Part shown: positions 46,854 to 54,486 of the stretch, piece by piece | How the letters are laid out: each line of letters begins with the position of its first letter | Position numbering within the stretch: position 1 is the stretch's first letter | Assembly (NCBI RefSeq): GCF_000263735.1 | Contig: NC_017946.1 | Span: 1,591,348 to 1,655,347, forward strand | DNA from: Pyrococcus sp. ST04 | Lineage (GTDB): Archaea; Methanobacteriota_B; Thermococci; Thermococcales; Thermococcaceae | DNA length: 64,000 nucleotides | Direction of reading: 5' to 3' | Translations under genes and position numbers: made by a program | Notes under the pieces: model-generated | Seen by the model: the letters and a program-made list of their open reading frames with translations, nothing else | What the model was told of the DNA's origin: nothing | Database searches by the model: none

Positions 46854-47186
46854 CTAAGAAATTCGACTTTTCTCCTTTTTTATTGAATAAGTTAACCCAT
46901 ATGCAGGCCATATCCCTGGAGGCTGAGAGTAGTGGTGAAGGTTTCTCAGAATTTTCTCAGCATCTTTTCTTGTTTTTGCCTTCACTATTAACTTTCCAGG
47001 CCTAAGTATGACTTCAGCCTTTGGGAGATATAAGATTATTTTGTCTCCATTAATTTCAGGCTTTGCTCTCATTAAAAGAGACTTCAACTCCCTGTATGCA
47101 TCGTCAGTTATTTCCTGTTCTAAAACTTCCTCACTATTTTTCTTAAATATCCTAGACCAGAAACTATTCGACTCATCCTCCTCCAT
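46854..47186 (-). CDS. Conserved small protein of unknown function
   Basis: 110 residues, soluble, with an acidic N-terminus and a beta-rich centre (GDKIILYLPKAEVILRPGKLIVKAKT) followed by a Lys/Asp helix. No family recognised. GGAGG lies upstream of ATG at a slightly long distance. A single gene between DUF835 and acdB; TTTTAAG sequences upstream (plus 47234-47240 region) could be its TATA box. Confidence 0.6.
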   Translation of the reverse strand: MEEDESNSFWSRIFKKNSEEVLEQEITDDAYRELKSLLMRAKPEINGDKIILYLPKAEVILRPGKLIVKAKTRKDAEKILRNLHHYSQPPGIWPAYGLTYSIKKEKSRIS

Positions 47187-47282
47187 CGGCGTTCATAACC
47201 TCCTTCACTATTTTCCAATAGACCTTTTAAGAAACGCTCTTTTAAGCTTTTCTCAAGAATAAACAGAGAAACGGCAAAAAGA

Positions 47283-47981
47283 TCAGAGGATCATCCTAGC
47301 ATCTACGGCAACTGCCGAATCCTCATATGCGAAGATTGGATTGATGTCAATTTCTCTTATCTCCGGAAGCTCGAGAGCTAGCTCACCGACCTTAACTATA
47401 ATATCAGCCAGGGCGTCAATGTTTACCGGCTTTTCTCCTCTTGCACCTGCTAAAATTGGATATGCTTTTATCTCCTTGATCATCTCAAGAGCATCGTCCT
47501 TAGTAACGGGAGCCACCCTGAAGCTAACGTCCTTAAGAATCTCAACGAATATCCCACCAAGGCCAAACATTATTGCAGGACCAAACTGTGGATCCCTTAT
47601 CATTCCGACAATTACTTCCTTGCCAAGGGGAAGCATCTTGTAGATTATAACCCCCCAAAGATCTGCATCCGGCTTGTAGTTCCTTGCATTCTGCATAATT
47701 GTCCTAAAGGCTTCCCTTGCCTCCTCATCGTTTTTTATGTTTATTTTCACGCCACCAGCATCACTCTTATGGATTATCTGGGGTGAAACTATTTTCATAA
47801 CAACTGGATACCCAATCTCCCTTGAGAACTGAACAGCTTCCTCTTCATTCCTAGCAACCTTAAATTCTGGAACGGGAATTCCATAGAGCTTAAGGATTTC
47901 CTTTGCCTCAGGTTCAACTAGAGGCCTGTTTTCTGCTTTTGCTTTTTCAATAATTTCTCTGGCTTTTGCAACCCTATCCAT
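47283..47981 (-). CDS. acdB: ADP-forming acetyl-CoA synthetase, beta subunit
   Basis: ATP-grasp subunit of acetyl-CoA synthetase (ADP-forming), the energy-conserving enzyme that makes ATP from acetyl-CoA in sugar and peptide fermentation. 232 residues from ATG 47981 (GGGGTGATT upstream), the same length I recall for P. furiosus AcdB. His 71 in QIIHKSDAGGV matches the phosphorylated His reported for that enzyme. The alpha subunit is not in this window, as usual in Pyrococcus. Confidence 0.93.
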   Translation of the reverse strand: MDRVAKAREIIEKAKAENRPLVEPEAKEILKLYGIPVPEFKVARNEEEAVQFSREIGYPVVMKIVSPQIIHKSDAGGVKINIKNDEEAREAFRTIMQNARNYKPDADLWGVIIYKMLPLGKEVIVGMIRDPQFGPAIMFGLGGIFVEILKDVSFRVAPVTKDDALEMIKEIKAYPILAGARGEKPVNIDALADIIVKVGELALELPEIREIDINPIFAYEDSAVAVDARMIL

Positions 47982-48028
47982 TTGAATCACCCCTATTATC
48001 TTGACGTTTTTCAAATATTTTTGAGTGG

Positions 48029-48955
48029 TTAAAAGTATTTCCATTCACTTTTGAACCACTTAAAGGTCTCTGCCAACCCATCTTCCAAAGAATATTCGGG
48101 AGAGAATCCAAGGGATCTAAGCTTACTTATATCAGCAAGGCTCCTCCTTATATCTCCCGGCCTTGGAGGACCGAATACTATGGAAGAAGAGGAAGAAGTT
48201 AGATCTATTATCTTTAAGGCAAGCTCAAGGATTGTAGTTTCTCTTCCAGTCGCGACATTAAATACCTCCCCCTCAGCCCTCTTTTTTTCAGCCACAAGGA
48301 TGTTCGCCTTAACAACATCCTTAACAAATATGAAATCTCTAGTCTGCTTTCCATCCCCAAATATAACTAGGGGCTTACCCTCCAATGCACGCTTAATGAA
48401 AATACTAATTACTCCAGCATAAGCTGAGCTCTGTCTTGGGCCAAAAACGTTGAAGTACCTCAAGATTACGACCGGAACCCCATAGGTTTCATGAAACACC
48501 TTGCAGTAGTACTCACCGGCAACTTTGCTAACTCCATATGGAGATATTGGATTCGGAGGTTCATCCTCTCTAAGGGGTAAATTCTGGTTGTTTCCATAGA
48601 CAGCTGCTGAAGATGCAAAGATCATTTTCCCATTTCCCTCGCTTAGGGCATTGAGAATATTTAAGGTTCCAATGACATTAACTTCCTCAGTAAATATTGG
48701 ATCCCTGATGCTCTCTTCAACGCTTATTTGAGCGGCTTCATGAAAAACATAATCCGCCTCCCTTATAATTTCGGCTATACTCGTGTAGTCTCTTATGTCA
48801 GCCTTGACGAGTTTTGCTCCCTCCGGCACATTTTCCTCCCTTCCAGAATAGAGATTATCTATGACAACAACATCGTTGTCTTCAACGAGGGCTTCCGCTA
48901 GATGGGAACCTATGAAACCGGCCCCTCCGGTTATTACAACGAGCTTATTCTTCAT
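48029..48955 (-). CDS. NAD-dependent sugar epimerase (UDP-glucose 4-epimerase type)
   Basis: 308-residue extended short-chain dehydrogenase. GGAGFIGSHLAEAL (10-23), catalytic SSAAVYG and YGVSKVAGEYY (YxxxK) are clear. Most like GalE/UDP-galactose or UDP-N-acetylglucosamine 4-epimerases. Divergent from the HAD gene; the 47-base spacer holds TATA-like sequences for both. Confidence 0.88.
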   Translation of the reverse strand: MKNKLVVITGGAGFIGSHLAEALVEDNDVVVIDNLYSGREENVPEGAKLVKADIRDYTSIAEIIREADYVFHEAAQISVEESIRDPIFTEEVNVIGTLNILNALSEGNGKMIFASSAAVYGNNQNLPLREDEPPNPISPYGVSKVAGEYYCKVFHETYGVPVVILRYFNVFGPRQSSAYAGVISIFIKRALEGKPLVIFGDGKQTRDFIFVKDVVKANILVAEKKRAEGEVFNVATGRETTILELALKIIDLTSSSSSIVFGPPRPGDIRRSLADISKLRSLGFSPEYSLEDGLAETFKWFKSEWKYF

Positions 48956-49002
48956 GGGGAAGTATTTATAGAGGCGGAAATAAAACTGTTGCGGGGGATG
49001 GA

Positions 49003-49656
49003 ATGATAAAGTGTGTCATTTTCGATGTCGATGAGACGCTCGTGTATTATGAAGGCTACAATCTAAAGGAGTGGTATGAAAAGATAGCCCTTCCAGCAAT
49101 GAAAAGACTCGGAGTAATTGTAGACTGGGAAGTATTCAGGAAGATGGCAAAAGGGGAACTCCCTAGGAGTTACGTTGAAAAGTTTGGCATTGATCATGTA
49201 GAGTTCTGGAAGGCTATGGATAGGGCCAATAGAGTATACAGGGAAGAACTACTCAAAGAGGGAAAAATTCATGTTTATCCAGATGTGGAAGCATTGAAAG
49301 AGCTTAAGAAAATGGGGATAAAGCTTGCAGCAGTTAGTAATGCTTCCCAGGATAATACAGAGCTCGTTCTTAAGGCGTTCAACTTGCTCAAGTACTTTGA
49401 CGTTGTTTACGGGAAAGACTACAGCTACCTAGACGGGGTTAAACCAAATCCATATTTGATAAACAAGGCTCTAAAAAGCTTAGGAGTTAAAAAGGAAGAA
49501 GCCCTGCTCGTTGGTGATAGTGAGCTGGATATAAGAGCTGGAAAGAATGCTGGAATTAAAGTCGTTCAGATATTAAGAGAGAGGAAGTATGAGGGAGCCG
49601 ACTACTATATTAATAACCTATGGGAGCTGGTGGAGATTATAAGGCGTGAGCTCTGA
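49003..49656 (+). CDS. HAD superfamily hydrolase, subfamily IA
   Basis: 217 residues. FDVDETLVYY (nucleophile Asp 8), VSNAS (Ser/Thr motif), Lys in VKPNP and LVGDSELDIRAGKNAG with the metal acids; cap domain inserted after residue 15. Small-molecule phosphatase of unknown substrate. GGGGGATGG before ATG. Its stop overlaps the next, convergent gene by 20 bases. Confidence 0.88.
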   Translation: MIKCVIFDVDETLVYYEGYNLKEWYEKIALPAMKRLGVIVDWEVFRKMAKGELPRSYVEKFGIDHVEFWKAMDRANRVYREELLKEGKIHVYPDVEALKELKKMGIKLAAVSNASQDNTELVLKAFNLLKYFDVVYGKDYSYLDGVKPNPYLINKALKSLGVKKEEALLVGDSELDIRAGKNAGIKVVQILRERKYEGADYYINNLWELVEIIRREL

Positions 49657-49900
49657 ACTCCACAAGTTTCTTTAGCATTTTTGCTATCTCGTCATCAACT
49701 TCTGCCTCTGGATCCATTTTTTCTAATTTCTTCCTCAACTCCTTAAGCTCATCTAGGATATCCATGAGTTCCAAACTCCTCTGAGTAAATTCCCAGGAAG
49801 TGTGAGGACTTTCAAGTATTCTTGTCTGGAAAGTTACAATAGCAACTTTCACGTTCGCCTCTGCTTCATCTAGAAGCTTTAACACTTCTTTTGCTTTCAT
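49637..49900 (-). CDS. Small coiled-coil protein
   Basis: 87 residues, almost entirely helical and charged, with heptad-like Leu spacing (LELMDILDELKELRKKLEKM). No family recognised. Start ATG 49900 rather than the TTG before it. Divergent from phr across an 98-base region that holds a palindromic TATA and an inverted repeat, so it could share regulation with the heat-shock repressor gene. Confidence 0.6.
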   Translation of the reverse strand: MKAKEVLKLLDEAEANVKVAIVTFQTRILESPHTSWEFTQRSLELMDILDELKELRKKLEKMDPEAEVDDEIAKMLKKLVEFRAHAL

Positions 49901-49929
49901 CAAACCGTCCCTCAGCTAGAGTGTTGGGA

Positions 49930-49969
49930 AAATATTTAAAACAGTTTTTCCTAACATTCAGTTAGGAAA
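49930..49969 (+). promoter_or_regulatory. phr promoter with perfect inverted repeat
   Basis: TATA-like AATATTTAAAAC (49930-49941) is usable in both directions. Next to it TTTCCTAAC (49947-49955) and GTTAGGAAA (49961-49969) are perfect 9-base inverted arms around ATTCA, at the expected transcription start. Phr is known to repress its own promoter by binding at the start site; this palindrome differs from the consensus I recall, so it may be the Phr site here or that of another regulator. Confidence 0.55.
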
Positions 49970-49998
49970 GGTTAAAATATATGTGAGAGGTGAGAGAG

Positions 49999-50604
49999 AT
50001 GGGTGAGGAGTTAGGGAAACTCCTTGACGTTCTTGGAAATGAAACTAGACGTAAGATACTGTTCCTACTAACTAAAAGACCCTATTTTGTTAGTGAGCTA
50101 AGCCAAGAATTAGGAGTCGGACAAAAGGCTGTACTTGAACATTTGAGGTTGTTAGAGGAGGCGGGATTAGTTGAGAGTAGGATAGAAAAGATACCAAGAG
50201 GGAGGCCAAGAAAGTACTATATGATAAAGAAAGGGCTCAGGCTTGAAATACTATTAACGCCAACTTTGTTTGGTTCAGAGATGTATGAACCCAAGGACAT
50301 AAGAAAAAGTCCAGAATATGAACAGGCAAGGGAGTTAATCAAGTCTCAGGAACCAATAAATGTGAAAATGAGAGAGCTTGCAGAGTTTTTACATGAGCTC
50401 GACGAAAGAATTAAAGAGATAATTGAAGAAAAAAGAGAGCTAGAAGAAGTTAGAATGCTCATTGAGACGTATATAGAAAATGTTATGAAAAGAATATCCG
50501 AAGAAAATAGAGCAATGATGGAAGAAATATTCAAAGAAATAGAGAGAATACTACCACCAGCATACGCCAAAAGAATTAGAGAAAAGTTCATGGAAAATCT
50601 TTAA
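49999..50604 (+). CDS. phr: Heat-shock transcription repressor Phr
   Basis: 201 residues, ArsR-type winged helix (residues about 5-75, GNETRRKILFLLTKRPYFVS, shown by its region) followed by a long helical dimerisation domain. By memory it aligns along its whole length with P. furiosus Phr, which represses hsp20, the AAA+ ATPase gene and itself. ATG 49999 follows GAGGTGAGAGAG; the upstream in-frame codon at 49990 is less likely. Confidence 0.92.
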   Translation: MGEELGKLLDVLGNETRRKILFLLTKRPYFVSELSQELGVGQKAVLEHLRLLEEAGLVESRIEKIPRGRPRKYYMIKKGLRLEILLTPTLFGSEMYEPKDIRKSPEYEQARELIKSQEPINVKMRELAEFLHELDERIKEIIEEKRELEEVRMLIETYIENVMKRISEENRAMMEEIFKEIERILPPAYAKRIREKFMENL

Positions 50605-50639
50605 ATCATGATGAAAATGAATCCCGGATGGGACAGGAC

Positions 50640-50948
50640 ATGAAGAGGCTTGGAAAGGTTTCTCACTATGCCAAGCAGGGGCTACTTATTGTTAGAACTA
50701 ACTGGGTTCCCTCACTAAATGATCCAGTCGTTGACAAAAAGTTAAATTTCATTGGGATAGTTAAGGACGTATTCGGGCCAGTCAAGATGCCCTACGTTGC
50801 TATAAAACCTAAAGTCAAAGACCCCGAAAAATACGTTGGAGAGGTTCTCTATGTAGATGAAAGGAGAAAAAGAAAGAAGGAAAGAAATGAAAGAGATAAG
50901 AAAAAGAAGGGTGGTAAAAAACAGATGAGGAGAAAGTTTAAAAGCTGA
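50640..50948 (+). CDS. gar1: H/ACA RNP protein Gar1
   Basis: About 102 residues: the six-stranded barrel core (KRLGKVSHYAKQG, LNFIGIVKDVFGPVKMPYVAIKP) and a Lys/Arg-rich tail. Gar1 binds Cbf5 and speeds product release in RNA-guided pseudouridylation. Start ATG 50640 is preferred; ATG 50628 is in frame. An H/ACA guide RNA lies about 1.3 kb downstream. Confidence 0.93.
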   Translation: MKRLGKVSHYAKQGLLIVRTNWVPSLNDPVVDKKLNFIGIVKDVFGPVKMPYVAIKPKVKDPEKYVGEVLYVDERRKRKKERNERDKKKKGGKKQMRRKFKS

Positions 50949-50973
50949 AGGATGATGAAAGGGGACCTCTCCG

Positions 50974-51468
50974 ATGTTAGTTGGGATTCTAAGTGATACC
51001 CATTTTCCAAAAGCCTACTTTCCTACTAAAGTTGCCGAATTCTTAAAGGACAGGAACGTTAGCTACATAATTCATGCAGGTGATGTAACTGAAAAGCCTC
51101 TTCTTGAAATGTTAGAGGACATAGCTCCAGTAATAGCCGTAAAAGGGAATGCGGACAAGATTGACCTTCCAGAAGAGGAGACCCTTAACATACTTGGCCG
51201 AAAAATACTTGTCCTCCATGGGCATCAGTTCATCTCCCTTTCCTCCCAAACCCTTACATATAAGGCGTTAGAGGAAGAGGCAGACATTATTGTGTTTGGC
51301 CATGCGCACAGACCATACTACAATGAAGTAAAAACTATGGGAAGAAGGATAATCCTGATTAACCCTGGCTCACCTACCCTTCCAAGAATGAGCGAGCCAA
51401 CTTTCGCAATTTTACAAGTTACAAAAGATACTATTGATGTAAAATTTTACAACGTTTGGATGCTTTAG
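50974..51468 (+). CDS. Calcineurin-like phosphodiesterase (YfcE/MJ0936 family)
   Basis: 164 residues. Metal-binding motifs in order: ILSDTHFP (Asp 8, His 10), HAGDV, VKGNAD, LHGHQ and FGHAHRP. Acts on phosphodiesters or small phosphoesters with two divalent metals; the natural substrate of this family is not settled. Directly follows gar1 with 25 bases between. Confidence 0.9.
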   Translation: MLVGILSDTHFPKAYFPTKVAEFLKDRNVSYIIHAGDVTEKPLLEMLEDIAPVIAVKGNADKIDLPEEETLNILGRKILVLHGHQFISLSSQTLTYKALEEEADIIVFGHAHRPYYNEVKTMGRRIILINPGSPTLPRMSEPTFAILQVTKDTIDVKFYNVWML

Positions 51469-52082
51469 ATGTAGTTGGTAAGTGAATTTGAGAAGCATAT
51501 ATAATTGTAGGGACAGAATTTACAGTGTGGACCTTTTTTACCTGGAGGAAGCTCGTCTTCTTCAAGGTACAGTTTGATTTCATAGAAGAACTTTATTGTC
51601 TCCTTAAAGAGAGAGGGATCATATGGAATCTCGAACATCCTAAATCCCTTTCCGTTTATTATTGGGAAGTTATCAAAATTAAGGCCATTTATAATTCTCT
51701 CAGGAGAATCATGGAGCTTCACATAATAGAGATAGCCGTATTCAGATTCACTCCACCGAAGGTATATGTTAAGCTGAGCCAGATGGTACTCAATCGGAAA
51801 TCTTGGGAGATATGACTTTCCCTTAATTTCTATAGGAAAGTTCTTATAGGCATCCATTCTTCCATGAATCTCCATTCCAAGTCTAGGGAACCTTAGCTTG
51901 ATCTCTTTTTCAAGCTCAAATCCAAACCTCTCTCGGAGAACTTTACCGAGTACCTCATGAGTTCTAACGCCCTTCTCTAGCCTTGGCTTAGCAATCTCAG
52001 GCCATTTCTCAGGAAAGCCCTTTAGTCTGAACCAAACCCTTCTCGGACACATCAAGGCTTCACTGGCATAAAACTCTATCAA
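51465..52082 (-). CDS. cas4: Orphan Cas4-family Fe-S exonuclease (Cas4-2-like)
   Basis: 205 residues. PD-(D/E)XK nuclease core: His 42, Asp 77, Glu 85-Ile-Lys 87, Gln 103 and Tyr 107; iron-sulfur ligands Cys 12 and the C-terminal Cys 187, 190 and 196. It is complete. No CRISPR array or other cas gene is in the window. Its place and neighbours match, by memory, the P. furiosus Cas4-2 gene, which acts with Cas4-1 in choosing the PAM and orientation of new spacers. A C/D sRNA lies just upstream on the same strand. Confidence 0.9.
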   Translation of the reverse strand: MIEFYASEALMCPRRVWFRLKGFPEKWPEIAKPRLEKGVRTHEVLGKVLRERFGFELEKEIKLRFPRLGMEIHGRMDAYKNFPIEIKGKSYLPRFPIEYHLAQLNIYLRWSESEYGYLYYVKLHDSPERIINGLNFDNFPIINGKGFRMFEIPYDPSLFKETIKFFYEIKLYLEEDELPPGKKGPHCKFCPYNYICFSNSLTNYI

Positions 52083-52111
52083 TACTTCTCCCTCCAGGAA
52101 ATACTTCGTAT

Positions 52112-52171
52112 TGGGCGTCAGCTAATACCGACTTCATCACTGTTCAGGCTGGGCAAGGCTCGTCATCCGCC
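52112..52171 (-). ncRNA. Box C/D guide sRNA in the cas4 leader
   Basis: On the minus strand: box C ATGACGA (52166-52160, one change from consensus), 12-base guide, D' CTGA (52147-52144), ACA, C' GTGATGA (52140-52134), 12-base guide, box D CTGA (52121-52118). GGCG before C and CGCC after D pair to close the RNA. A TATA box (52191-52198) lies 25 bases upstream. Ends 36 bases before the cas4 ATG on the same strand, so it may be cut out of the cas4 transcript. Targets not determined. Confidence 0.8.
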
Positions 52172-52190
52172 AATGCTATTATCGCAAGTG

Positions 52191-52210
52191 TTTTTAAGAA
52201 CTTTATTTAA
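52191..52210. promoter_or_regulatory. Divergent promoters of two guide RNAs
   Basis: TTTTTAAG (52191-52198) fits as TATA box for the minus-strand C/D sRNA, about 25 bases before its 5' end. TTTATTTAA (52202-52210) fits for the plus-strand H/ACA RNA. The two would work back to back. Confidence 0.5.
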
Positions 52211-52226
52211 TATACCTTCGCCGACA

Positions 52227-52376
52227 GCGAGGGTACAATCCCTCGCAAGGGCTCGGTCCACCCGCCCCCGCAAGGTGTCGGGTTCGATGAGCGGGGTGTG
52301 CTCACGCCGAGCCCACAGGGCCGGTGCATCCGCCCGCGGGATCAATGACCGACGGGTCTCTGTTGCCGGCCCACAG
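52227..52376 (+). ncRNA. H/ACA guide sRNA with two ACA hairpins
   Basis: GC-rich island in AT-rich DNA. Hairpin 1: GGGCTCGG (52249-52256) pairs with CCGAGCCC (52307-52314), directly followed by ACA (52315-52317). Hairpin 2: GGGCCGG (52318-52324) pairs with CCGGCCC (52366-52372), followed by ACA (52373-52375). Upper stems such as CCCG/CGGG (52333-52336, 52353-52356) leave a pocket 16 bases before ACA, and loops contain TGA-type K-loop sequence. A small hairpin GCGAGGG/CCCTCGC (52227-52246) precedes. It would guide pseudouridylation with Cbf5, Gar1, Nop10 and L7Ae. Ends approximate. Confidence 0.78.
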
Positions 52377-52423
52377 CAAAAATTTAATTACCAATTTCTT
52401 AATAAATAACTGGAGGCTCTTCA

Positions 52424-52984
52424 ATGGTGATAATACCAAGGCCAATAGATCCCAGGGATATCAAGAAGATTAGAAAAGAGCTAGGAATAACTCAGGAGGA
52501 GCTAGCAAGGAAGGCTGGGGTAACCCAAGCATATATAGCAAAGCTCGAAGCGGGAAAAGTTGATCCAAGGCTTTCAACTTTCAACAGGATCCTAAGAGCC
52601 TTAATAGAGTGTCAAAAAACAAGAGTAACAGCAAAAAGCATAATGTCTTCGCCAATAATCTACGTAACACCAAAGGACAAGGTAGAGAAAGTCGTTAAGC
52701 TCATGAAAAAGCATAATATATCCCAAGTTCCTGTAATGGAAGGTGATAGAGTAATAGGCTCAATAACTGAGAGACTCTTGGTTAGAAAGAGCTTGGAAGA
52801 TGAGGACATATATTCTAAAAAAGTCGAAGAGATAATGGAAGGTCCGTTTCCATTTGTCTCGGAAGATGAGGATCTCGAAGTTATCAAGTACTTACTCGAA
52901 GAGCATCCCGCCGTAATAGTCCAAGGAAAGAACGGAAAGCCTATTGGGATAATAACCCGGTCTGACATATTTAGGTTAGGCTAA
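52424..52984 (+). CDS. HTH_3 regulator with two CBS domains
   Basis: 186 residues: N-terminal Cro/XRE-type helix-turn-helix (GITQEELARKAGVTQAYIAK, about 20-40) and a CBS pair from residue 65 (SIMSSPIIYVTP, VPVMEGDRVIGSITE, EIMEGPFPFV, PIGIITRSDIF). CBS pairs bind adenosyl ligands, so this is probably a nucleotide-sensing regulator. GGAGG before ATG. It lies just before the proline dehydrogenase genes and may control them; that link is inferred from position. Confidence 0.87.
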   Translation: MVIIPRPIDPRDIKKIRKELGITQEELARKAGVTQAYIAKLEAGKVDPRLSTFNRILRALIECQKTRVTAKSIMSSPIIYVTPKDKVEKVVKLMKKHNISQVPVMEGDRVIGSITERLLVRKSLEDEDIYSKKVEEIMEGPFPFVSEDEDLEVIKYLLEEHPAVIVQGKNGKPIGIITRSDIFRLG

Positions 52985-52986
52985 CC

Positions 52987-53003
52987 AAAGGTGCACAACC
53001 TTT
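52987..53003. promoter_or_regulatory. Inverted repeat before the proline dehydrogenase operon
   Basis: AAAGGT-GCACA-ACCTTT, perfect six-base arms, immediately after the CBS regulator stop and followed by A/T-rich sequence with a TATA-like CATAAATTT near 53019. It could be a terminator hairpin or an operator for the operon that follows. Confidence 0.35.
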
Positions 53004-53058
53004 CTATCAAAAAATTTTCATAAATTTTCTGGAAAATATTTTGTTCAGGTGAAACATA

Positions 53059-54486
53059 GTGAGAATACGAGATCATCCTATTCTGGAATTTAAACGCGGA
53101 AGAGAAGTGACAATATATTACAATGGAAAGCCAATAAAGGCATATGAAGGCGAAACAATAGCAGCAGCACTACATGCTGCAGGAATCAAAGTTCTGAATA
53201 CTTCGAGAGTTAAGAAAAGACCAAGAGGATTGTTTTGTGCAATTGGAAAGTGTTCCTCATGCCTAATGACTGTAAATGGAATTCCAAACGTGAGAACCTG
53301 CATAACACTTGTCGAAGATGGAATGAGAATTGAGGAGAACAAACCAGTTCTACCAAAAAATGAAGGCAGTAATAATGGAAAACACGCCAGAAAAGTTGAT
53401 GCAGACATCGTGATTATAGGGGGAGGGCCAGCAGGATTAATGGCCGCGATAAGCGCCCATGATGTGGGGGCTAAAGTTGTTCTAATAGACGAGAACCCAA
53501 TACTGGGAGGACAACTTGTTAAGCAAACACACAAGTTCTTTGGAAAAAGGGAACAATTTGCGGGTGTAAGAGGGATTAAAATCGCAAGAATACTTGAAGA
53601 AGAAGTCAAAAAGAGGGGGATAGAAGTTTTTCTCGAAACGTCCGCGGTAGGAATATTTCAAGAGGGAGATAAAAAGCTTGTTGTAGGGGTTAGGAGAGAG
53701 AAGGAGCTAATAGAATTCTATGGAAAGGCTGTCATTGTAGCAACAGGAGCCATGGAGAAAGCAATTCCTTTTGAAAACAATGACCTACCTGGAATATACG
53801 GAGCAGGTGCTATTCAAACTCTCATGAACACTTACGGTATAAAGCCCGGAGAAAAAGCCCTAATAGTTGGAGCAGGCAATGTTGGATTAATTCTTGCATA
53901 TCAGCTACTACAAGCAGGTGTTGATGTAAAAGCTATAGTGGAAGCAATGCCAAAAATCGGTGGGTATTTTGTCCATGCTGCAAAGGTGAGGAGATTAGGC
54001 GTCCCGATCCTAACCAGACACACTATTCTAAGAGCAGATGGAAAAGACAGAGTAGAGAAAGCTGTAGTTGTACAGATCGACGAAAAATGGCAACCAATTC
54101 CTGGAACAGAAAAAGAATACGATGTTGACCTAATTGCAATTGCCGTTGGCCTAAGGCCAAGTATAGAGCTTCTCCAACAGGCAGGATGTCAGATAAGATA
54201 CATCAGGGAGCTAGGAGGGCACGTTGCTGTTAGAGACGAATGGATGGAAACCACGGTGAGAGGGATCTTTGTAGCAGGGGATACAGCCGGAATAGAAGAG
54301 GCAACCACTGCAATGCTAGAGGGAAAAATAGCGGGAATTGCTGCAGCACTAAGATTGGGAATTGGGGAAGATAGATGGGTGAAAGAGATAGAGAAGGCCC
54401 AAAGAGACTTAGAAGAGTTCCGTTCCGGACCATTTGGAAGGCATGTAAGTGAGGGTATTAAGAAGCTTCTGGAGGGATTATCATGA
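53059..54486 (+). CDS. Dye-linked proline dehydrogenase, alpha subunit
   Basis: 475-residue FAD protein. The N-terminal 90 residues form a ferredoxin-like domain (GEKIAAALHAAG type) with CAIGKCSSCLMTVNGIPNVRTC-type cysteines; then FAD motif VIIGGGPAGLMAA (about 116) and a second dinucleotide site ALIVGAGNVGLILA (about 272). GTG start with AGGTGA six bases before it. In Thermococcales the alpha subunit is the NADH-dehydrogenase-like part of the four-subunit PDH1 complex. Four-base overlap with gamma. Confidence 0.85.
   Translation: MRIRDHPILEFKRGREVTIYYNGKPIKAYEGETIAAALHAAGIKVLNTSRVKKRPRGLFCAIGKCSSCLMTVNGIPNVRTCITLVEDGMRIEENKPVLPKNEGSNNGKHARKVDADIVIIGGGPAGLMAAISAHDVGAKVVLIDENPILGGQLVKQTHKFFGKREQFAGVRGIKIARILEEEVKKRGIEVFLETSAVGIFQEGDKKLVVGVRREKELIEFYGKAVIVATGAMEKAIPFENNDLPGIYGAGAIQTLMNTYGIKPGEKALIVGAGNVGLILAYQLLQAGVDVKAIVEAMPKIGGYFVHAAKVRRLGVPILTRHTILRADGKDRVEKAVVVQIDEKWQPIPGTEKEYDVDLIAIAVGLRPSIELLQQAGCQIRYIRELGGHVAVRDEWMETTVRGIFVAGDTAGIEEATTAMLEGKIAGIAAALRLGIGEDRWVKEIEKAQRDLEEFRSGPFGRHVSEGIKKLLEGLS

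Noticed and set aside
50936-50968. Possible fourth C/D sRNA across the gar1 stop (CTGA followed by GATGATGA)
   Set aside because: Only the inner D'/C'-like pair is good. The outer boxes would be ATGAGGA and CCGA, each with a mismatch, and one guide is simple A-rich coding sequence for a Lys-rich tail. Most likely chance.
51465-52423. CRISPR array near cas4
   Set aside because: No regularly spaced direct repeats are present; the repeats seen are the guide RNA stems.
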